Numbered from the stretch's first letter, positions 18,564 through 28,061 are shown. The stretch is 59,097 nucleotides of DNA from Mucilaginibacter sp. (GCA_028288285.1 JAQBNZ010000141.1:1-59097), one strand, 5' to 3'. The notes: generated by a model not told the origin, from the letters alone. A program made the numbers and translations.

Positions 18564-19325
18564 TTATTTTTTAATTTTATTTAAAAACATAGCAAGATAC
18601 TTATTAAATTCTTCAGGTTGCTCCATCATCGGTGCATGCCCGCATTTATCTATCCAGTGCAGCTCAGCATTAGGTAGCAATTCGTTAAATTCAATTGCAA
18701 CCTCTGGAGGGGTAATTTTATCATCACGCCCCCATATTAATGATACCGGCATTGTAATTTTACGCAGATCCTTTTTCATATTATGGCGTATTGCAGATTT
18801 TGCCATAGCTAATATACGTATTACTTTATGCCTGTCATTAATGGTTTGATAAACTTCATTAACCAATTCATCAGTTGCAGTTTTAGGATCATAAAAAGTG
18901 TACTGAACTTTTTCTCTGACAAAGTCAATACTTTCCCTTTTGGGGAATGAGCCTCCAAATGCATTTTCATACAAGCCTGAGCTACCGGTTAAAACCAATG
19001 CCTTAACATAACCCGGATGTGCCAATACATATATTAAACCTACATGCCCGCCTAATGAATTACCTAATAATACTACGTTTGATAACTTTTTAAATTTTAT
19101 AAACTTGTGAATATATTTTGATAATGCACGTACACCGGTAGTTAGCAGCGGAAGATCATATATTGGCAGTATAGGTAAAATAACACGGTAATTAACGCTA
19201 AACTCTTCAACAACCTTTTCCCAGTTGCTTAAAGCGCCCATTAAACCATGCAGAAGTAACAGCGTTTGCCCTTCACCAGCTTCGATGTAATTAAAACCGT
19301 TTTCTTCTTTGAGCGCATAATCCAT
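18564..19325 (-). CDS. Alpha/beta hydrolase
   Basis: A 253-residue alpha/beta-hydrolase fold enzyme. LLLLHGLMG forms the oxyanion turn, GNSLGG carries nucleophile Ser90, WGRDDKITPP the acid and KCGHAPMMEQP the histidine. No signal peptide. Substrate unknown; likely esterase or C-C hydrolase type. First gene of an operon with the CBS protein. Confidence 0.85.
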   Translation of the reverse strand: MDYALKEENGFNYIEAGEGQTLLLLHGLMGALSNWEKVVEEFSVNYRVILPILPIYDLPLLTTGVRALSKYIHKFIKFKKLSNVVLLGNSLGGHVGLIYVLAHPGYVKALVLTGSSGLYENAFGGSFPKRESIDFVREKVQYTFYDPKTATDELVNEVYQTINDRHKVIRILAMAKSAIRHNMKKDLRKITMPVSLIWGRDDKITPPEVAIEFNELLPNAELHWIDKCGHAPMMEQPEEFNKYLAMFLNKIKK

Positions 19326-19394
19326 ATATAATTGTTATAAGTTTTGGGTATTGTAAATATAGCAGGCCATTTTAAACATCAGCCTGAAAAACTG

Positions 19395-19402
19395 CAAAAT
19401 TA
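19395..19402 (-). promoter_or_regulatory. Putative -7 box (TAATTTTG) for the hydrolase-CBS operon
   Basis: TAATTTTG on the minus strand fits TAnnTTTG about 70 nt before the hydrolase start. The -33 element is not evident. Confidence 0.4.
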
Positions 19403-19449
19403 TGTTAATTTTAATTTACTGGTTACTTTGCAACAATTAAACTAATTAA

Positions 19450-19899
19450 TTATCCTAACAATTGTTTTACCACCTCTGATACTGTTTTACCATCAGCACG
19501 GCCAGCAAGTTCTTTATTGGCTACGCCCATTACCCTGCCCATGTCTTTTACGGAGGTTACACCAAGCCTGCCAATTAACTCCTCTATATAACCCTCAATC
19601 TCAAAACGGTTCATTTGCTGTGGCAGATAAGGCTCTATCACATACATTTCGGCCATTTCAATCTCGTATAAATCCTCACGGTTTTGTTCCTTATATATAT
19701 CCGCCGATTCTTTACGCTGCTTGATCAGCTTTTGCAGTACTTTAATTTCGGCCTCCTCGGTTAGTTCTTCAGATGCCCCTTTTTCGGTTTTAGCCAAAAG
19801 TAAAGCCGATTTAATAGCACGCAATCCGCGTAAACGATCTGCCTGTTTTGAAAGCATGGCTTGCTTTATATCCTGATCTATTTGTGCTATAAGTGACAT
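19450..19899 (-). CDS. GatB/YqeY-domain protein
   Basis: A 149-residue helical protein of the YqeY family, related to the tail domain of the GatB amidotransferase subunit. Visible are the N-terminal LIAQIDQDIKQAMLSKQADRL and C-terminal DMGRVMGVANKELAGRADGK. Often a stand-alone gene of unclear role, thought to contact tRNA. Confidence 0.9.
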   Translation of the reverse strand: MSLIAQIDQDIKQAMLSKQADRLRGLRAIKSALLLAKTEKGASEELTEEAEIKVLQKLIKQRKESADIYKEQNREDLYEIEMAEMYVIEPYLPQQMNRFEIEGYIEELIGRLGVTSVKDMGRVMGVANKELAGRADGKTVSEVVKQLLG

Positions 19900-19974
19900 A
19901 TTATTAAATTAGTGAGTTAGTGAATTAGTAATTGAAGCTTCATCTGCACATCTGAAATCTGCACATCCGCACAT

Positions 19975-20733
19975 CTACCCCTTAAATATATTAGTTGCTG
20001 ATGCTTGCGCGGTTGGCATAATTATTAGATCGTTTATATTAACATGCGCCGGGCGCGATGCTACAAACCAAATGGTATCGGCAATATCCTGCGCAAATAA
20101 CGGATCAAAACCTTCATAAATTTTTTTGGCCCTTTCTTTATCGCCTTTAAAGCGCACTTCAGAAAATTCTGTTTCTACAGCACCAGGGTGTATAGCTGTA
20201 ACTTTTATACCGTATTGCAAAAGATCCATCCGCATACCTTTATTTAAGGCATCAACTGCGTATTTAGTGGCGCAATATACATTCCCGTTGGGGTAAACCT
20301 CTTTACCGGCAATTGAGCCCAGGTTAATAATATGGCCTGATCCGTTAGCTATCATCCAATTACTTACCACTTTACTTGTATACAGCAATCCTTTTATATT
20401 GGTATCTATCATAGTGTCCCAATCATCGTAACTGCCTTTATCTATTGGGTCTAAACCCTGGCTCAGGCCAGCATTGTTTATCAGCACATCAACCTTTTTC
20501 CATTCGGCTGGTAAGCCTTCCAGATTGTTTATTACCTGCTCCCTGCTGCGGATATCAAATGATGATACAGCAACCTCAATATTATATTTGTTATTAAGAT
20601 GCTGGGCCAGATCTTCCAGCCGTTTCATACGGCGGCCGGTAAGTATTAGATTATAACCTTCTCGAGCAAAAGTATGTGCGCACGCTTCTCCGATTCCTGC
20701 GGATGCTCCTGTAATTAATGCGATCTTAGTCAT
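19975..20733 (-). CDS. SDR-family NADP-dependent oxidoreductase (YdfG-like)
   Basis: A 252-residue short-chain dehydrogenase. Rossmann GASAGIGEACA, the arginine pair that favours NADP (GRRMKRLE), NNAG, and the Tyr-x3-Lys catalytic pair in YCATKYAVD are present. Overall it resembles the serine/3-hydroxy acid dehydrogenase YdfG, but substrate cannot be fixed from sequence. Confidence 0.9.
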   Translation of the reverse strand: MTKIALITGASAGIGEACAHTFAREGYNLILTGRRMKRLEDLAQHLNNKYNIEVAVSSFDIRSREQVINNLEGLPAEWKKVDVLINNAGLSQGLDPIDKGSYDDWDTMIDTNIKGLLYTSKVVSNWMIANGSGHIINLGSIAGKEVYPNGNVYCATKYAVDALNKGMRMDLLQYGIKVTAIHPGAVETEFSEVRFKGDKERAKKIYEGFDPLFAQDIADTIWFVASRPAHVNINDLIIMPTAQASATNIFKG

Positions 20734-20835
20734 AAGTAGTTTAACTATTAGCAGCGAAATTATGCTTTTATGTTGGAATTATTACTTTGTGAACCCTGAT
20801 TTATGCAACATGATAACAGATATAAGGGAAGCGAC

Positions 20836-21579
20836 TTACTCAAAATACAAACTGAACATAATGGTATGTAATGATAGTTTACTGATGGGTGATGAAAAAG
20901 GGTGGTTTTCCTGTACCAGTAAGTTGCCTAATGAGTTGGATACTTTTATTTCTGGAGAGAGTTTAAAGTATTCAAAATAAATATCGAACCCTAACCCAGC
21001 TTCGTATGATGAATAACTTTTGCTGTTTTTAAGCAATTTATCAAGCGGGCCGGAATTAATATCAGCATTTTTCTTGGAACCGATGGAACTTGAAAATTTC
21101 ATTCCACCTAAAAGGTATGCCCTCATATTACCAATCCGGTCTGATTTTAATTTTAGAGATAAAGGAAAATCAACCGTGGTAGTTTGCACCAGCTTATCAA
21201 CATCCTGACTGGCTGTTTTGTATTTATAGCTTACTGATCTATCTGAAAAAACAAGTGAAGGTGTTACGCGCACCTCCAAATGATCAGTTAGACGATAGCG
21301 GGTAATAAAGCCAACGGCAAAGCCGGGTAATGATTTAGAACTGATACTGTTTAAGGAATCTGTTACATACATATTATTATCCGTATCAAAAAAAGGTTTA
21401 CGCCAGTCGGGCTTTTTAACTATCTTAAAATCGTTTGATACGTATGAAAAACTAAATCCAAAGCTCAGGTCTGCTTGGTCGGCACCCCCACCCCATGCAG
21501 GTATTAACTGCTGCGCAAATAAGGCGTTGCTGCAGCACATAAATATCACGAAGGTAATTAAGTACCGGGTTCTAATCAT
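20836..21579 (-). CDS. porT: PorT-like outer-membrane beta-barrel protein (type IX secretion)
   Basis: A 247-residue protein with signal peptide (YLITFVIFMCCSNALFAQ) and a predicted eight-stranded barrel. In Bacteroidota PorT/SprT is characteristically encoded next to ubiE and is needed for the type IX secretion system; here its ATG overlaps the ubiE stop (ATGA). The call depends on context plus general sequence character; a generic porin-family protein is the alternative. Confidence 0.7.
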   Translation of the reverse strand: MIRTRYLITFVIFMCCSNALFAQQLIPAWGGGADQADLSFGFSFSYVSNDFKIVKKPDWRKPFFDTDNNMYVTDSLNSISSKSLPGFAVGFITRYRLTDHLEVRVTPSLVFSDRSVSYKYKTASQDVDKLVQTTTVDFPLSLKLKSDRIGNMRAYLLGGMKFSSSIGSKKNADINSGPLDKLLKNSKSYSSYEAGLGFDIYFEYFKLSPEIKVSNSLGNLLVQENHPFSSPISKLSLHTIMFSLYFE

Positions 21580-22307
21580 TTAATGCCTGTATAAATGGAA
21601 CAGATACCAAACGCTAAAGGCCTGTTTTTGGTATTTTTAAACCCTGCCTTATCCATCAATATTGTAAAACTTTCACCATCAGGGAAAGCTTCAACAGACT
21701 CAGGCAGATAACTATAGGCGCGGGAATCTTTTGAAAATATTTTGCCGATGCCGGGAGTGATATAATTAAAATAGAATTTATATAGCTGCTTTACCGGGAA
21801 TACTTTAGGTTTAGAAAACTCCAGCACAACCGCTTTACCACAAGGTTTTAATACCCTATATATATCGGCCAAACCTGTTTCCAGGTTCTCGAAGTTACGA
21901 ACACCGTAGGCAACGGTAACAGCGTCAAACTCGTCAGCATCAAAAGGTAATTTTTCTGAGTCGCCCAGCTTCACTTCAAATTTATCAGAAAGGTTACGTT
22001 TAGCTATTTTTTGTTTAGCAATATCTAACATACCCTGCGAAATATCAACGCCAATGATTTTTTTAGGTTTTAGAATTGATAGTGCTTCAAAAGCGAAATC
22101 GCCTGTGCCGGTGGCTACATCTAAAATTAATTGTGGATTAAGCTTTTTCAATTCATTAATCGCAATTTTTCTCCAAATAATGTCAATACCCAGCGACATA
22201 AAATGGTTTAAAAAATCGTAAGTTTTTGATATATTATTAAACATATCGGCCACCTGTTGTTTTTTGGTGCCCTGCTCATCCTGGTACGGGGTTACGGTTT
22301 TGCTCAT
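21576..22307 (-). CDS. ubiE: Demethylmenaquinone methyltransferase
   Basis: A 243-residue SAM-dependent methyltransferase (also called menG) that completes menaquinone. SAM-binding LDVATGTGDFAFE and signatures YDFLNHFMSLGIDIIWR and VTVAYGVRNFEN are present. In a complex-I-dependent Bacteroidota it supplies the quinone. Coupled to porT downstream. Confidence 0.95.
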   Translation of the reverse strand: MSKTVTPYQDEQGTKKQQVADMFNNISKTYDFLNHFMSLGIDIIWRKIAINELKKLNPQLILDVATGTGDFAFEALSILKPKKIIGVDISQGMLDIAKQKIAKRNLSDKFEVKLGDSEKLPFDADEFDAVTVAYGVRNFENLETGLADIYRVLKPCGKAVVLEFSKPKVFPVKQLYKFYFNYITPGIGKIFSKDSRAYSYLPESVEAFPDGESFTILMDKAGFKNTKNRPLAFGICSIYTGIK

Positions 22308-22317
22308 GTGTATTGGG

Positions 22318-22325
22318 CAAAGATA
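22318..22325 (-). promoter_or_regulatory. Putative -7 box (TATCTTTG) for ubiE-porT
   Basis: TATCTTTG matches TAnnTTTG and lies 10 nt before the ubiE ATG, so the transcript would be nearly leaderless. No clear -33 box. Confidence 0.45.
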
Positions 22326-22424
22326 GTGGTTTTAAAGAATTGTTAACTGTTTATAGATTATGGTTTACCGCCAAGGCATTACTTTTACCTATGCATGAGG
22401 TTGTGTGTATAGCCAAATGTGAAT

Positions 22425-23117
22425 TTATTTCACAATCAACTTTAATGATAACCCAATTGAAACGGCTATAAAAACACTCAATAATGTTCCAACCAATAAA
22501 TACTCGGTTTTAACTTCTTCATTATTACTATTATATCTTAAAATACTTTTCGCTGTTATTAGCAACCCTATGGCTTCATACTGGCCCTTATACACAAGTA
22601 AGCAAATCAATATTCTCTCCATTATCCCAATATATTTACCGGCGTTTTTTAAGCCGGCAGGCACGGCCCACTGTTTAGTAACATATGCTATAATAACAGA
22701 TGCCGGAAAGGTTAAGAAAAAAACACCCGCTGCAAAAGCCCAAAACTTACTGTTTTCATAAAAAGCTTGTATCATTTTTATGTTTGGCTGGTAGTTAAAT
22801 GTAACTACCCAACTTGCTATAATTACTATTAAATGCAGTATTTGGTCAATAGCAAAATTTTTAAAATCTGGCTTTGCATAAGACTTCAACAAATCAATTA
22901 TACCATGAATTATTGTTATAGCTAAAACCACCTTCCAATAACTGGGGCCAACAAGTAAAATTGCTGTAAAGCCGGTAACAAGCACATGTAAATAAAGATA
23001 TCCCGAGTTTATTTTATTTTGTGCTTTATCCTTAACCCACTTTGAAGGCTGCCACCAAAAATCACTTATAAAGTGCGCCAACACTAACTTCATTAACCAA
23101 ATTATGCTACTTTCCAT
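22425..23117 (-). CDS. DUF3307 membrane protein
   Basis: A 230-residue polytopic membrane protein with the DUF3307 start (LVLAHFISDFWWQPSKWVKDKA) and about six further hydrophobic segments. Function is unknown. It overlaps the SatD-like gene by 11 nt; this pair is recurrent in bacteria, which suggests the soluble partner regulates or signals to the membrane protein. Confidence 0.8.
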   Translation of the reverse strand: MESSIIWLMKLVLAHFISDFWWQPSKWVKDKAQNKINSGYLYLHVLVTGFTAILLVGPSYWKVVLAITIIHGIIDLLKSYAKPDFKNFAIDQILHLIVIIASWVVTFNYQPNIKMIQAFYENSKFWAFAAGVFFLTFPASVIIAYVTKQWAVPAGLKNAGKYIGIMERILICLLVYKGQYEAIGLLITAKSILRYNSNNEEVKTEYLLVGTLLSVFIAVSIGLSLKLIVK

Positions 23118-23724
23118 ACTGTAATTGATTAGTTAGTATTTTAAATTTTGATAACATGCTTTCAATCTCTTCATATCTGGCTGCTTTTACATGCTGGCTT
23201 ACTGTTGCTGTTGTTACATTTAATATTTTGGCAGCCTCAACTTGTGACTTGCCTGAAAGTATTATATTAAGAACTTTTGCTTGTTTTGGTGTTACAGTTG
23301 CAAGCAAGCTATCTACATATTCTGCTATTATTTCATATGTAAAATCTTTATTTTCATCACCACAATTTATATACAACCTACGCGATGAGTTCTGAAACTT
23401 ATCAAAATACCTGCCAGACTTTACAAACAGGTCTTCCATGTTTAATCCTATATCTTTAACATTTGATTTAATGTTACCTATGCTTATACTTAATCTTATA
23501 TCAATTCTTTTTTCTTCCGAATATTGGATCGCCAGCAATCTGCTTTTTACGCATTTAAGCAATGCACTATTTGCATCCTTTATAAATACCTGAAAACTAT
23601 CGCCTCTGTAAAACTCAATTTTGTCTTCTTTAAAAAGATTCAAAAGATCATTCACTAAGTTAGAGAATAATGATTTGTTCAGCAAAGTTGAATTGACTAT
23701 ATCTGCGGTTATTACTGCATTCAT
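23107..23724 (-). CDS. SatD-like regulator: cyclase-like N-domain plus C-terminal HTH
   Basis: A 205-residue protein. The first ~125 residues (AVITADIVNST, FYRGDSFQVF, RLSISIGNI) resemble the SatD/class III nucleotidyl-cyclase-like fold, although catalytic capacity cannot be asserted. Residues ~145-190 form a sigma-70-region-4/LuxR-like helix-turn-helix (QVEAAKILNVTTATVSQHVKAARY). It precedes and overlaps DUF3307. Three inverted repeats lie directly upstream, consistent with autoregulation. Confidence 0.75.
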   Translation of the reverse strand: MNAVITADIVNSTLLNKSLFSNLVNDLLNLFKEDKIEFYRGDSFQVFIKDANSALLKCVKSRLLAIQYSEEKRIDIRLSISIGNIKSNVKDIGLNMEDLFVKSGRYFDKFQNSSRRLYINCGDENKDFTYEIIAEYVDSLLATVTPKQAKVLNIILSGKSQVEAAKILNVTTATVSQHVKAARYEEIESMLSKFKILTNQLQYGK

Positions 23725-23764
23725 AATAAGTTATTTACTTAATACTACAAATATCAGTATATAT

Positions 23765-23831
23765 AACCTAATTAACAATAAATTAGGTTAATTAGGCTAA
23801 TTAAATCAAAATTAGTATAAATAGCCTAATT
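23765..23831. promoter_or_regulatory. Cluster of three palindromic AATTAG/CTAATT operators upstream of the SatD-like gene
   Basis: Inverted repeats read directly: AACCTAATT-N7-AATTAGGTT (23765-23789), AATTAG-G-CTAATT (23790-23802) and AATTAG-N10-CTAATT (23810-23831). They fill the start-proximal intergenic region between the divergent SatD-like gene and the Gfo/Idh gene, as expected for operators of an HTH regulator. Regulator identity is inference. Confidence 0.65.
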
Positions 23832-23942
23832 ATAAATTATTGCTTCTTTGTCAGATATGCTAAATCAATTCTTTTTTAATATTATTAAAAAGCCATATCT
23901 TCACATTATAACAAACTAATATAAACCCACCTCTTACCAATT

Positions 23943-25313
23943 ATGAAAGAAAACATTGAAGCATCCCGAAGGGGCTTTATTAAAAAACTGGCTACCACAG
24001 CAGCAGCAGTTACCGCAGGCAGCAGCTTAATTGCAGCAGATAAAACCGGCAGCTTTTATTATCTAAAACAAAAATATAATAATTTTGGCCCTAATGACCA
24101 GGTGAATATCGCTCTGATAGGCGCCGGTGGCATGGGTACATCTGATATTAACACAGCCCTGCAAATTCCCGGTGTAAAGCTGGTTGCCGTATGCGACCTG
24201 TATGATGGCCGGCTTAAAGACGCAAAAACCAAATGGGGTGCCGATATTTTTACCACTAAACATTATAAAGAAATACTCATACGCAAGGATATTGACGCGG
24301 TAGTTATAGCTACACCAGACCACTGGCACCAGCAAATATCAATTGATGCTATGCACGCCGGCAAACACGTTTATTGCGAAAAGCCTATGGTACACTCAGT
24401 AATGGAAGGCCCGGCAGTAATAAAAGCACAGAAGGAAACCGGCAAAGTTTTCCAGGTGGGCAGCCAGGGCGTATCATCATTAGGGAACGAAAAAGCTAAA
24501 GAACTTTTAAAAAGTGGCGTCATTGGCGAATTAAATTATGCCGAAGGCTTTTGGGCCCGTCGTGGTGCAGTTGAAGTTTGGCAATACCCTATTCCTGATG
24601 ATGCTTCAGCCCAAACAGTTGATTGGGATACTTATATAAGCAACGCGCCAAAACGTCCGTTTGATTCTAAAAGGTTTTTCCGTTGGAGAAATTATACGGA
24701 CTACGGCACAGGTATGGCAGGCGACTTATTTGTACACTTATTTAGTAGTTTGCATTTTATAACCGGCTCAATGGGCCCTAATAAGATCTATGCATCGGGC
24801 GGGTTACGCTATTGGAACGATGGCCGCGAAGTACCGGATGTTTTACTGGGCACATTTGATTATGCAAAGGCTGCGGCTCACCCGGCGTTCAACCTATCGT
24901 TACGCTGTAATTTTGTTGATGGCACCAGCGGCACCACTTATCTTAAACTGGTAGGCAGCGAGGGCTCTATGGATATTACCTGGGACAGCGTTACCCTTAA
25001 AAGAAATAAGATGGTGGCTAATGACGATCCTTTTTATATCGAAAAAATGAAACAGATGGGGCAAACCAATAGCGGGCGTAAAATGATGCTACCCCCTGAG
25101 CAAATAACTTATGACGCTGAGAAAGGCTATTTGGGTGGCCCGTATGATCACATGAACAACTTTATAACCGCCATACGCAACAACGGCAAGGTAATAGAGG
25201 ATGCCGTATTTGGCTATCGTGCTGCTGCCCCTGCCCTGCTATGCAACGATAGCTATTTTAAAAACACCCCAATGTTTTGGGATCCGGAGAAAATGAAAAT
25301 GTTAAAATCATAA
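23943..25313 (+). CDS. Gfo/Idh/MocA-family oxidoreductase with Tat signal
   Basis: A 456-residue NAD(P)-dependent sugar oxidoreductase. Starts with a twin-arginine signal (SRRGFIKKLATTAAAVTAGSS), then Rossmann IGAGGMG, the family EKP motif in YCEKPMV and a C-terminal substrate domain. Such exported Bacteroidota members act on sugars or their keto forms in the periplasm. It is followed 21 nt later by a DUF1080 protein, a frequent partner. Confidence 0.9.
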   Translation: MKENIEASRRGFIKKLATTAAAVTAGSSLIAADKTGSFYYLKQKYNNFGPNDQVNIALIGAGGMGTSDINTALQIPGVKLVAVCDLYDGRLKDAKTKWGADIFTTKHYKEILIRKDIDAVVIATPDHWHQQISIDAMHAGKHVYCEKPMVHSVMEGPAVIKAQKETGKVFQVGSQGVSSLGNEKAKELLKSGVIGELNYAEGFWARRGAVEVWQYPIPDDASAQTVDWDTYISNAPKRPFDSKRFFRWRNYTDYGTGMAGDLFVHLFSSLHFITGSMGPNKIYASGGLRYWNDGREVPDVLLGTFDYAKAAAHPAFNLSLRCNFVDGTSGTTYLKLVGSEGSMDITWDSVTLKRNKMVANDDPFYIEKMKQMGQTNSGRKMMLPPEQITYDAEKGYLGGPYDHMNNFITAIRNNGKVIEDAVFGYRAAAPALLCNDSYFKNTPMFWDPEKMKMLKS

Positions 25314-25334
25314 ACCAACAAAAACCATATACGA

Positions 25335-26039
25335 ATGAAAAAACAATTTAAAACACTGTGCTTAGCCGCTGCCATGGCTTGTATAGCAAATTCGGGTTTT
25401 GCCCAGGCAAAAAAATCTGCATGGGTAAGCCTGTTCAACGGTAAAGATTTGAAAGGCTGGCATGGCTATAATAAAAAGGGTGAGGTAAAAAACTGGGAGA
25501 TAGAGGACGGCGCACTGGTTTGCCTGGGTACCATAAAAGGAACTGATACCGGCGGCGATATTGTTACTGATAAATTATATGACAATTTTGAGCTTGCCTG
25601 GGAATGGAAAATAGATAAAGCCAGCAATAGCGGGGTATTATACCATGTTGTTGAAAATCCTAAATATGAATCAACTTATTTAACCGGTCCGGAATATCAG
25701 ATTATTGATGATATTGGCTGGGTACCTGATAAGTTGGAAGACTGGCAAAAAACCGGTGCTGATTATGCTATGCATACCGCTAACCCACTTAAAAAAGTGA
25801 TGCCTGTTGGCCAATGGAACGCCAGCAAAATTATTTTCAACAAGGGGCATGTTGAACATTGGCTTAATGGTAAAAAGATAGTAGAGTTTACTGCATGGGA
25901 TGCCGATTGGAACAAGAAAAAAGCTGAAGGAAAATGGAAGGACCATCCTGAATATGGTATGGCAAAAACCGGGCATATCGCCCTACAAGATCATGGACAT
26001 AAGGCTTATTTTAAAAATATAAGAATAAAGCAATTGTAA
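25335..26039 (+). CDS. DUF1080 (3-keto-disaccharide hydrolase-type) protein
   Basis: A 234-residue secreted protein with a signal peptide (LCLAAAMACIANSGFAQA) and the DUF1080 opening WVSLFNGKDLKGWHGY, a concanavalin-like beta sandwich. Family members hydrolyse 3-keto-glycosides; the Gfo/Idh enzyme next door would make or use keto sugars. Specific substrate unknown. Confidence 0.9.
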   Translation: MKKQFKTLCLAAAMACIANSGFAQAKKSAWVSLFNGKDLKGWHGYNKKGEVKNWEIEDGALVCLGTIKGTDTGGDIVTDKLYDNFELAWEWKIDKASNSGVLYHVVENPKYESTYLTGPEYQIIDDIGWVPDKLEDWQKTGADYAMHTANPLKKVMPVGQWNASKIIFNKGHVEHWLNGKKIVEFTAWDADWNKKKAEGKWKDHPEYGMAKTGHIALQDHGHKAYFKNIRIKQL

Positions 26040-26045
26040 CAGGCT

Positions 26046-26876
26046 ATGATCAAATCAAGGTATTTTTGGGCAGGTGCCATATTGTTAGCCATCATCCCGA
26101 TGTTAATTATGGATCTTAGCGAGCATTATGTGGCCTGGCAAAAGGAAGTAAGGGGACCCATTATTGAGGTTGTACAAAATTTCTCTAACGTTAGCAAAGC
26201 GCAAAAGGCCGAGATGTTAGACACCATATTTGAAAAGAATCAAAGTTTAATACAGCTTTCTGCTTTAAAGGGGTTTGTTAGCCTTGTTCTTTTATTATCG
26301 GGGATATACCCGTTAAGGCGCTATGCCAAAACCGAAAAGCCGTCATTTTTAAAACCCGCTTTAACAATTGCAGGCTTAGTGGTTGTGTTTATGGTAGCTA
26401 AAATATCCTTAGCTATGACTGTAAATACCGAACCGGGTGCAAAATTTATTACGATTGATGCCCGCGAAACGTCTTTTAAAAGCATCATCAATAAAAACTT
26501 TAAAGGCAAAGTAGTTTACGTTGATTTTTGGGGGACTACCTGTGGGCCATGCCTTATCGAGTTTGATAATTTTACCCATCCGATAAAAGAACATTATAAA
26601 AATAGCGATGGAATAGCCTATTTGTACGTGGCCAGTGGTAACCGTTATTTATGGAAGAAACAAATTGCCCGGCATAAAATAGATGGCCACCATTTGTTTT
26701 TGGAATATGATGAATATAATAAACTATACCGTGATGCACTAAATAACGATACTGCAACCGTGCTGATGCCTCGTTATTTAATAGTCGACAAAACCGGCAA
26801 TGTCGCTGTCGCGGATGCTGACAGGCCAAACAATGCTGATAAGCTTTATAGGGAGCTGGATAAATATTTGAAATAA
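26046..26876 (+). CDS. Membrane-anchored thioredoxin-fold protein
   Basis: A 276-residue protein with hydrophobic segments at about residues 7-23, 73-90 and 104-122, and a C-terminal TlpA-like domain with active site CGPC (166-169, in DFWGTTCGPC). It probably handles disulfides on the periplasmic side. It starts 6 nt after the DUF1080 gene, so likely cotranscribed. Confidence 0.8.
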   Translation: MIKSRYFWAGAILLAIIPMLIMDLSEHYVAWQKEVRGPIIEVVQNFSNVSKAQKAEMLDTIFEKNQSLIQLSALKGFVSLVLLLSGIYPLRRYAKTEKPSFLKPALTIAGLVVVFMVAKISLAMTVNTEPGAKFITIDARETSFKSIINKNFKGKVVYVDFWGTTCGPCLIEFDNFTHPIKEHYKNSDGIAYLYVASGNRYLWKKQIARHKIDGHHLFLEYDEYNKLYRDALNNDTATVLMPRYLIVDKTGNVAVADADRPNNADKLYRELDKYLK

Positions 26877-26890
26877 TAAAATAATAACCA

Positions 26891-26985
26891 TGTCATTGGT
26901 ACGAAGCAATTCCCGATAGACAATGACGCATGCAAAGCGTTTATACATAGTTCTGAGATTGCTTCGTATCTCGCAATTGACGGTT
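26891..26985. repeat. Interspersed extragenic repeat with inverted arms
   Basis: ACGAAGCAAT (26901-26910) and its inverse ATTGCTTCGT (26958-26967) lie within longer arms reading TGTCATTG and CAATTGACG. This is the widespread REP-like family with GAAGCAATCTC cores. A related degenerate copy occurs inside the phage cluster at about 36818-36865. Confidence 0.65.
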
Positions 26986-26991
26986 TTTATT

Positions 26992-27031
26992 AAAAAAGAA
27001 AGGCTGACAATATTGTCAGCCTTTCTTTTTT
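26992..27031. terminator. Bidirectional terminator
   Basis: A perfect 40-nt palindrome (AAAAAAGAAAGGCTGACAAT and its complement) between the convergent thioredoxin-like and aldo-keto reductase genes, with A/T tracts on both sides giving U tracts on either strand. Confidence 0.9.
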
Positions 27032-28061
27032 AATAAAACTTTGGTAGCGGATTAAGCCTTGTATCCTGGCGTTGGTGCCAATACGGATATATTGGCGTTA
27101 ATTCACTGGCTGCATCCAGTTTTTTCACTTGGTCGGTAGTTAAATTCCACCCCACAGCTTCTAAATTTTGTTTTAGCTGTTCTTCGTTACGGGCTCCTAT
27201 AATTATATTGGCTACTGTTGGGCGTTGTAAAAGCCAGTTAATTGATATCTGCGCAACAGATTTTCCGGTTTCTTCGGCAACTTCATCAAGTGCATCAATA
27301 ATATTATACAAGCGTTCAAAGTTAGTTTCGGGCCCATGATCTCCACCCTGGCTACGGCGGTTATCCTGCGGAATAGGTTGCCCTCGACGGAACTTCCCTG
27401 TTAACTGGCCAGAAGCAAGCGGGCTCCAAACAATTGTGCTTACTTTTTGATCAATACCTGCCGGCATCAGTTCCCACTCAAACTCGCGATCTAACAATGA
27501 GTAATAAGCCTGGTGGGCCACATACTTAGCCCAACCATATCTTTCTGACACGGACAGCGATTTCATTAAATGCCAGCCCGAAAAATTAGAGCAGGCTATA
27601 TATCGCACTTTACCGCTCGAGATCAGATCATCTAATGATCGGAGGGTTTCTTCTACAGGTGTGTTACCGTCAAAGCCATGCATGTGATAAATATCAATAT
27701 GATCGGTTTTTAGGCGACGCAGGCTGTTTTCTGCTGATCTTATTAAATGATATCTTGATGAACCAAAGCTGTTAGCATCATCGCCCATTTTGAAAGTTGC
27801 TTTGGTAGATATTAGCACCCTGTCTCGTAGACCTTCCAGTGCCTGGCCCAAAATTTCTTCTGATATTCCGTTTGAGTAAACATCTGCCGTATCAAAAAAA
27901 TTAACACCTGCATCAAGGCAAAGGTTAATTAAACGTTTAGCATCATCTAACTGGGTATCGCCCCAGGCTTTAAAAAATTTACCTGCACCACCAAAGGTGG
28001 CAGTACCAAAACTAAGTACCGGCACATGCAAGCCTGACCCACCTAACTGTCTGTATTCCAT
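27030..28061 (-). CDS. Aldo/keto reductase
   Basis: A 343-residue NADPH-dependent reductase with a TIM barrel. Tetrad residues are visible: Asp57 and Tyr62 (FFDTADVYSNG), Lys87 (ISTKAT) and His128 (YHMHGFD). IIIGARNEEQLKQN near the C-terminus binds the cofactor phosphate. YghZ/general stress protein 69-like; substrate unknown. Confidence 0.92.
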   Translation of the reverse strand: MEYRQLGGSGLHVPVLSFGTATFGGAGKFFKAWGDTQLDDAKRLINLCLDAGVNFFDTADVYSNGISEEILGQALEGLRDRVLISTKATFKMGDDANSFGSSRYHLIRSAENSLRRLKTDHIDIYHMHGFDGNTPVEETLRSLDDLISSGKVRYIACSNFSGWHLMKSLSVSERYGWAKYVAHQAYYSLLDREFEWELMPAGIDQKVSTIVWSPLASGQLTGKFRRGQPIPQDNRRSQGGDHGPETNFERLYNIIDALDEVAEETGKSVAQISINWLLQRPTVANIIIGARNEEQLKQNLEAVGWNLTTDQVKKLDAASELTPIYPYWHQRQDTRLNPLPKFY

